From assembly GCA_024279475.1 (NCBI GenBank), contig JAJRRM010000043.1, positions 1-33,879 of the forward strand: a stretch of 33,879 nucleotides of DNA. The letters are read 5' to 3'. The stretch's first letter is position 1; each line of letters opens with the position of its first letter. The notes beneath the pieces were generated by a model. That model had not been told where the DNA came from and searched no databases. It worked only from the letters and a program-made list of their open reading frames with translations. Origin of the DNA: Alphaproteobacteria bacterium (GTDB taxonomy: Bacteria > Pseudomonadota > Alphaproteobacteria > 16-39-46 > JAJRRM01). Positions 27,905-33,879 of the stretch are shown here, piece after piece. A program made the translations under genes and the position numbers.

Positions 27905-28711
27905 CTAATTTTCTTTTAAAAGTTTTTGTATTTCCTGGAATATAGCGTCATTACCAACAAGAAGGTCAGGAGATAGGTGCACTTTTTTTTCTTTAGTAAG
28001 AGATTTGATAAAGCCGCCAGCTTCTTGAACAATGATGAGGCCTGCAGCTACATCCCATGATAAAATACCTCTTTCCCAGTAAGCCTCATAACGACCAGCA
28101 GCCACATAGGATAAGTCTAAAGCTGCAGCGCCCATACGGCGTATACCAGCAACTTTTGGTGCAATAAGATTAAGTTCTTTTGAAAAAGTTTCTTGATCTC
28201 CATTCCCACAAAACGGTATGCCTGTAGCGATAAGAGATTCATCTAGATTTTTCCTGGAAGAAACGCGCAATCGTTGATTGTTCATATAGGCACCTAGTCC
28301 TTTTTCTGCCCAAAAAATCTCATCTTTTATAGGATCATAAACAACGCCTGCTGTGATTTCACCATCTTTCTCAAGAGCTATAGATATACAAAAATGTGGT
28401 ATATTGTGGAGGAAGTTAGTTGTACCATCAAGAGGATCAATAATCCAACGAGCGTTACTGTCTTTTCCTTTTATTTCACCAGATTCTTCCATAAGAAATC
28501 CAAAACCAGGTCGAGCTCTTTGAAGCTCATCAAATATGATTTTTTCAGAACGTTTATCTGCAGCAGATACAAAGTCTCCGGGACCTTTTTTTGATACTTG
28601 TAAATGGCTTAGTTCATTAAAATCACGGATAAGTTTTTTAGCAGCAGCAAAAGCTGCTTTTGCCATGACGTTTACAGCGGGCGATCTTGTTTGTAGTTGG
28701 CGTTCATACAT
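27905..28711 (-). CDS. suhB: Inositol monophosphatase family protein
   Basis: FLMEESGEIKG, RWIIDPLDGTTNFLHNIPHFCISIAL, LSWDVAAGLIIVQEAGG. Confidence 0.93.
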   Translation of the reverse strand: MYERQLQTRSPAVNVMAKAAFAAAKKLIRDFNELSHLQVSKKGPGDFVSAADKRSEKIIFDELQRARPGFGFLMEESGEIKGKDSNARWIIDPLDGTTNFLHNIPHFCISIALEKDGEITAGVVYDPIKDEIFWAEKGLGAYMNNQRLRVSSRKNLDESLIATGIPFCGNGDQETFSKELNLIAPKVAGIRRMGAAALDLSYVAAGRYEAYWERGILSWDVAAGLIIVQEAGGFIKSLTKEKKVHLSPDLLVGNDAIFQEIQKLLKEN

Positions 28712-28716
28712 AAAAA

Positions 28717-29289
28717 TTAGCTTTCCTTATAGCGTTCGAGATATACATCATCTTCTGTTCTAACAATAACTTTTGTACCCGCTGAAATATGCGGAGGCAC
28801 AAGTAGACGCATGCCATTTTCTAGAATTGAAGGTTTATAAGAAGAGGAGGCAGTTTGGCCTTTTACAACAGAATCTGCTTCTACTACTTCTAATATAATG
28901 GTTTTGGGTGGTGATACAGAAACAACCTCCCCCTCATAAATCTGCAGAGTGAAAGGGATACCTTCTTGAAGATATTTAAGAGAGTTTGTACCAACGATTT
29001 CAGAAGTTAGGGAGATTTGTTCAAAACTTTCACTATCCATAAAAGTGTGCATATCATCATCAGAAAAAAGAAATTGATAAGGCACTTCATCAAGGCGGAC
29101 ACGCTCAACTGATTCACTAGATCTAAAACGTTCATTGAGTTTTGTTCCATCACGGAGATTTTTAAGCTCTACTTGTAGATAAGCTCCCCCTTTTCCAGGT
29201 TGTGTATGCTGTGTTTTTACAGCTACCCACAAATGTCCTTTGTGTTCTATAATATTACCTACACGAAGAGAGTTGCCATTAATTTTCAT
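28717..29289 (-). CDS. efp: Elongation factor P
   Basis: SLRVGNIIEHKGHLWVAVKTQHTQPGKGGAYLQVELKNLRDGTKLNERFRSSE; C-terminal GTKVIVRTEDDVYLER. Confidence 0.95.
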   Translation of the reverse strand: MKINGNSLRVGNIIEHKGHLWVAVKTQHTQPGKGGAYLQVELKNLRDGTKLNERFRSSESVERVRLDEVPYQFLFSDDDMHTFMDSESFEQISLTSEIVGTNSLKYLQEGIPFTLQIYEGEVVSVSPPKTIILEVVEADSVVKGQTASSSYKPSILENGMRLLVPPHISAGTKVIVRTEDDVYLERYKES

Positions 29290-29310
29290 AGTGATACCTA
29301 TAGTTCATTT

Positions 29311-30231
29311 TTATGTATTTTTTCGATAAATTTCTATGAGTTTTTGAAGCATTTCCAAAGATTCATTATAAGGGCGCTGAAAGCAGTTTCGACCAATGAT
29401 TGATCCCTGACCACCTCCCTTACAAATTGATTTAGCATCTTGATATAAGGTATTTACTGTTTGCTTTTGTCCACCGGAAAATATAACTATCCGTTGACCA
29501 TTGAAGCAACTATCCACGACATGCTTAACGCGATCAGTTAATGTATTTGCTGGAATAGACGTATATATTTTTGGAGCTATTTTAGGGTTAATATGCGCTG
29601 TTGGTAACTTAACTTTTATAATATGAGCCCCTAATAAGCAGGCCATATGAGCGCCATAAGCAACGGTATCTAAGGCTGTTTCATCCTCTTTTTCCATACT
29701 ACCACGAGGGTAGGACCATACAAGAACAAAAAGACCACGTTCTTGAGCTTGAGCACTTAGGTCTGCTAATTCTTCATACATATCGTAGGTACTATCTACA
29801 CCAGGATAAATTGTAAATCCAATGCCAATACAGCCAAGTTGGACGGCATCATTGATAGTAGATGTTATAGCTTGGTCTGTCTTAGACCCATTTGGTGCAA
29901 GGGAATTACCACTATTCATTTTCAAAATAAGAGGAATTCGCCCCATATAAGGAAGAGCTCCTGTTTGCAAAAACCCCAAGGGTGCTGCAAGCCCAGAAAG
30001 GCCAGCATCCGCAGCTACCTTAAAATGATAAAGAGGATCATAAGCAGCTATATTCATAGAAAAACTGCGTCCAGGACCATGCTCAAAACCTTGGTCTATA
30101 GGATAAATGATTAGTTTTCCACTCCCTCCCAGTTTTCCATGCATGAGCAAACGCGCTAAATTCAATTGAACAGCTGGTGATGTATAGGCGTAGTTTCTAA
30201 GAAGTTTTTTTACTTTTTGTGTGATTTTCAT
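29311..30231 (-). CDS. Class I fructose-bisphosphate aldolase (DhnA/FbaB type)
   Basis: GKLIIYPIDQGFEHGPGRSF; PLILKMNSGNSL; GIGFTIYPGVDSTYDMYEEL; IVIFSGGQKQT; GSIIGRNCFQRPYNESLEML. Confidence 0.93.
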   Translation of the reverse strand: MKITQKVKKLLRNYAYTSPAVQLNLARLLMHGKLGGSGKLIIYPIDQGFEHGPGRSFSMNIAAYDPLYHFKVAADAGLSGLAAPLGFLQTGALPYMGRIPLILKMNSGNSLAPNGSKTDQAITSTINDAVQLGCIGIGFTIYPGVDSTYDMYEELADLSAQAQERGLFVLVWSYPRGSMEKEDETALDTVAYGAHMACLLGAHIIKVKLPTAHINPKIAPKIYTSIPANTLTDRVKHVVDSCFNGQRIVIFSGGQKQTVNTLYQDAKSICKGGGQGSIIGRNCFQRPYNESLEMLQKLIEIYRKNT

Positions 30232-30334
30232 GACAAATTTTTCTCTAAAAACTTACTCATAATAATACAATGACCTTGACCAAAAGCAAGGGGAATAATA
30301 CGATCTGGATAGATTATTATTTAAAGAAGACACA

Positions 30335-31249
30335 ATGGATCCAACAAAAGCTTTTCAAGACCTAATCCTAGCATTACAAATTTTTTGGGCAAACCAAGGA
30401 TGCGCGATCCTACAGCCTTATGATATGGAAATGGGAGCGGGTACTTTTCACCCCGCCACGACACTGCATGTTTTAGGCCCTGAGGCATGGAATGTGGCAT
30501 TTGTTCAGCCATCACGGCGTCCTACCGATGGTCGATATGGAGAGAACCCGAACCGCCTTCAGCGCTTTCATCAGTTTCAGGTGATTATGAAGCCTTCACC
30601 AGATAATGCTCAAGACCTTTGTTTGCAGAGTTTAAGAGCTATAGGCCTTTTTCCAGAAAAAAATGATATTCGTTTTGTAGAAGATGACTGGGAAAGTCCA
30701 ACGTTGGGAGCTGCTGGACTTGGTTGGGAAGTTTGGTGTAATGGGTTAGAAGTTGTTCAGTTTACATATTTTCAACAGATGGGGGGCATCTCATGCAACC
30801 CTGTTTCCTTAGAGTTAACATATGGTTTAGAACGTTTATCTATGTTGCTGCAGGATAAAGATCATTTTGCTGACTTACAATGGAATATATCTCAAAAAGG
30901 TCATGAAGAAAAAGCACTTACCTATGGGGATATTTATCTCACATCGGAAAAAGAGTTTTCTATTTTTAATTTTGAAAAATCAAATGTAAAAATGCTTAGA
31001 AAGCAGTTTGAAGATTTTGAAAAAGAATGTGAATCTCTTTTGTTGTGCAAGCTTCCTATGCCAGCATATGAGTACTGTGTGAAGGCTAGTCATCTTTTTA
31101 ATCTCTTGGATTCTAGAGGAGCTATTTCTGTTCTAGAAAGAGCGGCTTATATTAAGCGCATTAGGAATTTGGCTAGGGGATGTTGCGAATCTTGGCTTGA
31201 AAAGCGGCAAGAAAGTAGCTCTAAAAAAAATAAAAAACAGGGGTTTTAA
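30335..31249 (+). CDS. glyQ: Glycyl-tRNA synthetase alpha subunit
   Basis: [70 protein letters not shown]. Confidence 0.98.
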   Translation: MDPTKAFQDLILALQIFWANQGCAILQPYDMEMGAGTFHPATTLHVLGPEAWNVAFVQPSRRPTDGRYGENPNRLQRFHQFQVIMKPSPDNAQDLCLQSLRAIGLFPEKNDIRFVEDDWESPTLGAAGLGWEVWCNGLEVVQFTYFQQMGGISCNPVSLELTYGLERLSMLLQDKDHFADLQWNISQKGHEEKALTYGDIYLTSEKEFSIFNFEKSNVKMLRKQFEDFEKECESLLLCKLPMPAYEYCVKASHLFNLLDSRGAISVLERAAYIKRIRNLARGCCESWLEKRQESSSKKNKKQGF

Positions 31250-33325
31250 ATGGCTGATTTTTTGCTTGAACTTCTTATGGAAGAGATCCCCTCGCGATTT
31301 CAGGATATGGCATCTATACACCTAAAAAATAAATTAATAAAATCTTTGCAGGAAGAAAAACTATCTTTTAATTCTCTAGAAACCTATATAACACCCCGTC
31401 GTTTAGTAGCATATATTCAGGGTTTGCCAGAAAAGAAAAAAGATATTCAAGAACGACGAAAGGGCCCCCGGGTTGATGCGCCAGAAAAAGCTATAAAAGG
31501 TTTTCTAAAAAGTTTAAATTTAGAGTTAACAGATTGCAAACAAGAGACTATGCAAAAAGGGGTATTTTGGGTGGTAGATGTTTTACAAAAAGGAAAGCCA
31601 ACGGCTTGTATTTTAGAGAACATCATTAAAGATATTTTAGAGACATTTTCTTGGCCAAAAAGCATGCGATGGGGAAATAAAATGGGGAAATGGATTCGCC
31701 CATTACGTAATATGATAGCCATCTTTGATGGTAAAGTTTTAGATATTGAGTGGAATGGTGTTAAATCATCTAACAAGACGCAAGGGCATCGCATTTTATT
31801 TCCTAATTTTTTTAAAGTAGACTCATGGAAATCTTATAAAGATGGCTTGCAAAAGCGACAGGTTATTTTAAATAAGAAAGATAAAATTGAAAGAATTTAT
31901 AAAGGTATAGAGGCTTTGGCAAAGGAGTCTAATACGACTGTTTATAAGGCGGATAGACTAGTAAATGAAGTAGCAGGTCTTGTAGAATATCCGTGGTTTT
32001 TAAAAGGAACGTTTGATAAAAACTTTTTGAAACTTCCAGTAGAAGCTTTGGAAACAACCATGCGCGTCCATCAGCGGTATTTTTTGTTATATAAAGCGGG
32101 AAAACCATCCACTTCTTTTGTTGTTGTAACGAATATGCCAACAGATGATAAATATATAGAAAATACTATGCGGGAGGGTAATGAAAAGGTTTTAAAAGCA
32201 CGTTTGGAAGATGCATCTTTTTATTGGAAACTAGATCAAAAAACAGCCCTTAGCGAATTTTCTTTAAAGTTAAAAGAACGTCTTTTCCATAAAGAGCTTG
32301 GTACAATGTGGCAAAAAAAAGAACGTTTAGAAAAATTGATTGTTTGTTCTTCTTTGTTAGATTATTTAAAAGAAAATAAAATTAACAAAGAAGAAGCACA
32401 GAAAGCTGCAGAATTATGTAAAGCTGATCTATGTACAGGCATGGTAGCTGAATTTCCGGAGCTTCAAGGTATAATGGGAGGATATTATGCGTGTTTGGAA
32501 GGATATTCAAAATTGATATCAAAAGCTATATCGGAGCATTATAGTCCAACAGGGACTGAAGAATTTTGTCCTGAAAAACCGTTAAGCGTCATTCTTAGCC
32601 TTGTGGATAAGATAGATACTTTATTGGGATTTTTTGCAATTGAACTTGAGCCAACAGGATCCAAAGATCCTTTTGCTTTACGTCGAGCTGCCTTGGGTCT
32701 TTTACGCCTTACTTTAAATAATGGCTTAGACTTTAACCTAAAGCCCCTTCTGGAAAAAGCTTATAGTCTTTATGTTGACCAAGGGTTGGTGAAAAAAGGT
32801 AATATTGAAACGTGTATGAAAAAAGTACAGACATTCCTAAGTGAGCGTTTGCGTTATTATTTCAAAGATAAAGGGCACAATCATAAAGTAATAGAAGGTG
32901 TTTTAGCTAAGGGTTCACAACACTCTATAGTGCGAGTAGAAGCAGACTTAAAAGCGATAGAAAATTTTTTAAAAACAGAAAAAGGAGCTCTTTTATTGCA
33001 AAATTATCGCCGTGTTAGCAATATTTTGCGAGCAAAAAAACATAAGGTAGCATCAAATTTTTGGCAAGAAGATAAACTTGGAGAGAAAGCAGAAAAAGAA
33101 CTTTTGTCTGCTGTGAAAAATTTTGAACAAGAAGCCAAAGAAGATCAAACAATAGAGCAACAATTAGATAGTTTAACATTTCTACAAAAACCAATTGATC
33201 AGTTTTTTGAAGATATTTTGGTGAATGATCCTGATGAAGATAAAAAGAATAATAGATTTCTTCTTCTTGCTAAAGTACAAAGAGCCTTTGATAAAAATCT
33301 CTCTTTTTCCTCTTTAGTTGGATAG
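31250..33325 (+). CDS. glyS: Glycyl-tRNA synthetase beta subunit
   Basis: FLLELLMEEIPSRFQ; KSMRWG; LVNEVAGLVEYPWFLKGTFD; FCPEKPLSVILSLVDKIDTLLGFF; DPFALRRAALGLLRL. Confidence 0.97.
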   Translation: MADFLLELLMEEIPSRFQDMASIHLKNKLIKSLQEEKLSFNSLETYITPRRLVAYIQGLPEKKKDIQERRKGPRVDAPEKAIKGFLKSLNLELTDCKQETMQKGVFWVVDVLQKGKPTACILENIIKDILETFSWPKSMRWGNKMGKWIRPLRNMIAIFDGKVLDIEWNGVKSSNKTQGHRILFPNFFKVDSWKSYKDGLQKRQVILNKKDKIERIYKGIEALAKESNTTVYKADRLVNEVAGLVEYPWFLKGTFDKNFLKLPVEALETTMRVHQRYFLLYKAGKPSTSFVVVTNMPTDDKYIENTMREGNEKVLKARLEDASFYWKLDQKTALSEFSLKLKERLFHKELGTMWQKKERLEKLIVCSSLLDYLKENKINKEEAQKAAELCKADLCTGMVAEFPELQGIMGGYYACLEGYSKLISKAISEHYSPTGTEEFCPEKPLSVILSLVDKIDTLLGFFAIELEPTGSKDPFALRRAALGLLRLTLNNGLDFNLKPLLEKAYSLYVDQGLVKKGNIETCMKKVQTFLSERLRYYFKDKGHNHKVIEGVLAKGSQHSIVRVEADLKAIENFLKTEKGALLLQNYRRVSNILRAKKHKVASNFWQEDKLGEKAEKELLSAVKNFEQEAKEDQTIEQQLDSLTFLQKPIDQFFEDILVNDPDEDKKNNRFLLLAKVQRAFDKNLSFSSLVG

Positions 33326-33352
33326 AGTGAAAAACTTTGTTGTAAATATTAT

Positions 33353-33578
33353 GGCCCTGTTACAAAAAATAAAATGACTATGCTACCCTTAGGCATTGAG
33401 ATAATGCGTATGTTTAAGAAAGGTCAACTATTTCCATGGATGCATAAAAAAAATGTCATGGAAAAACCCGTATTATTAATCAAACTTTCGGTATTTATAC
33501 GAGTTAAACAACTCTAAATAACGAGACCTTTTTATCTAATTTTATTTTTTCAACAGGGCCATTTTTTGTAACATAGCC
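33353..33578 (+). mobile_element. IS6-family (IS240/IS26-like) remnant with nested terminal repeats
   Basis: Left end GGCCCTGTTACAAAAAAT (33353-33370); right ends, reverse complement: inner GGCCCTGTTGAAAAAAT (ending 33560) and outer GGCTATGTTACAAAAAAT (33561-33578); interior encodes GIEIMRMFKKGQL. Confidence 0.65.
33380..33517 (+). pseudogene. C-terminal fragment of an IS6-family transposase
   Basis: MLPLGIEIMRMFKKGQLFPWMHKKNVMEKPVLLIKLSVFIRVKQL* resembles the conserved C-terminal G.E.(M/I).M.(R/K)KGQ segment of IS6/IS240 transposases. Confidence 0.55.
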
Positions 33579-33635
33579 GTAGAGAGACTCCTTTCTGTAA
33601 TAGATCAAAGTTATGAGAAAATATAAAAGAGAGTT

Positions 33636-33879
33636 TTATAAAGAACGATCTACAATTCCCAACCTTTTCAGCAACTTTTCCCGAGAAAGCATGTAGTCCA
33701 TACGTTGAAGAATCTTCTTTCTAGAGGTTCCTGCCCAAGAAGGAAAATAAGGTGAAGAGGAAGCTTCAAAACCGCTTTTTTTCATAGCTTTGCATGATTT
33801 TTCGTTATCTGGATGCACCGTTGCGTAAATACCTTGAACTTCTTTTAGAAGAGGCCTCAGGAAAAACTTTCCATAAGCC
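33636..33879 (-). CDS. GNAT-family acetyltransferase-like, partial (N-terminus beyond window)
   Basis: Open frame continues to the right edge: ...YGKFFLRPLLKEVQGIYATVHPDNEKSCKAMKKSGFEASSSPYFPSW; VHPDN..S..AM.K.GF is GNAT-like. Confidence 0.6.
   Translation of the reverse strand, partial: AYGKFFLRPLLKEVQGIYATVHPDNEKSCKAMKKSGFEASSSPYFPSWAGTSRKKILQRMDYMLSREKLLKRLGIVDRSL

Noticed and set aside
29839-30114. 91-aa plus-strand ORF inside the aldolase gene
   Set aside because: Antisense shadow of the class I aldolase.
31447-31794. 115-aa minus-strand ORF inside glyS
   Set aside because: Antisense shadow of glyS.
1-33879. CRISPR arrays, tRNA or rRNA genes
   Set aside because: No regularly spaced direct repeats and no tRNA/rRNA-like segments were recognised by eye; a tRNAscan/Infernal run would be needed to exclude them formally.

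Overview
AT-rich alphaproteobacterial window; small AT-biased coding and the gene content suggest an intracellular or Holosporales/Rickettsiales-like lineage (inference). Four blocks are visible. (1) Positions 1-520 are noticeably GC-richer: a membrane ORF runs out of frame into a cold-shock-domain coding stretch at the window edge. (2) Positions ~770-20239, all on the minus strand, form a large surface-polysaccharide/activated-sugar cluster: MsbA-like ABC exporter, GmhA-like SIS isomerase, GmhB phosphatase, transaldolase, three SDR epimerases, a domain-swapped HldE-like nucleotidyltransferase-kinase, Gfo/Idh oxidoreductase, a UGD-like dehydrogenase, methyltransferase, two tandem DegT aminotransferases, a TPP-dependent E1 alpha/beta pair, three GT2 glycosyltransferases and a small EamA/ArnE-like protein. 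A decayed IS1595/ISXO2-type element with intact 8-bp target duplication is inserted in the 3' end of one glycosyltransferase. (3) hemJ-hemH-hemE (minus) and maf-coaE-dnaQ (plus) diverge from a ~320 bp AT-rich spacer carrying a cluster of DnaA-box-like 9-mers, a strong oriC candidate. (4) Housekeeping genes (suhB, efp, class I fba, glyQ, glyS) flank a lineage-specific exported 803-aa protein containing four copies of an unrecognised ~32-residue motif, plus an IS6-family remnant with nested termini and a partial GNAT gene at the right edge. All calls are by reading only; no searches were run.
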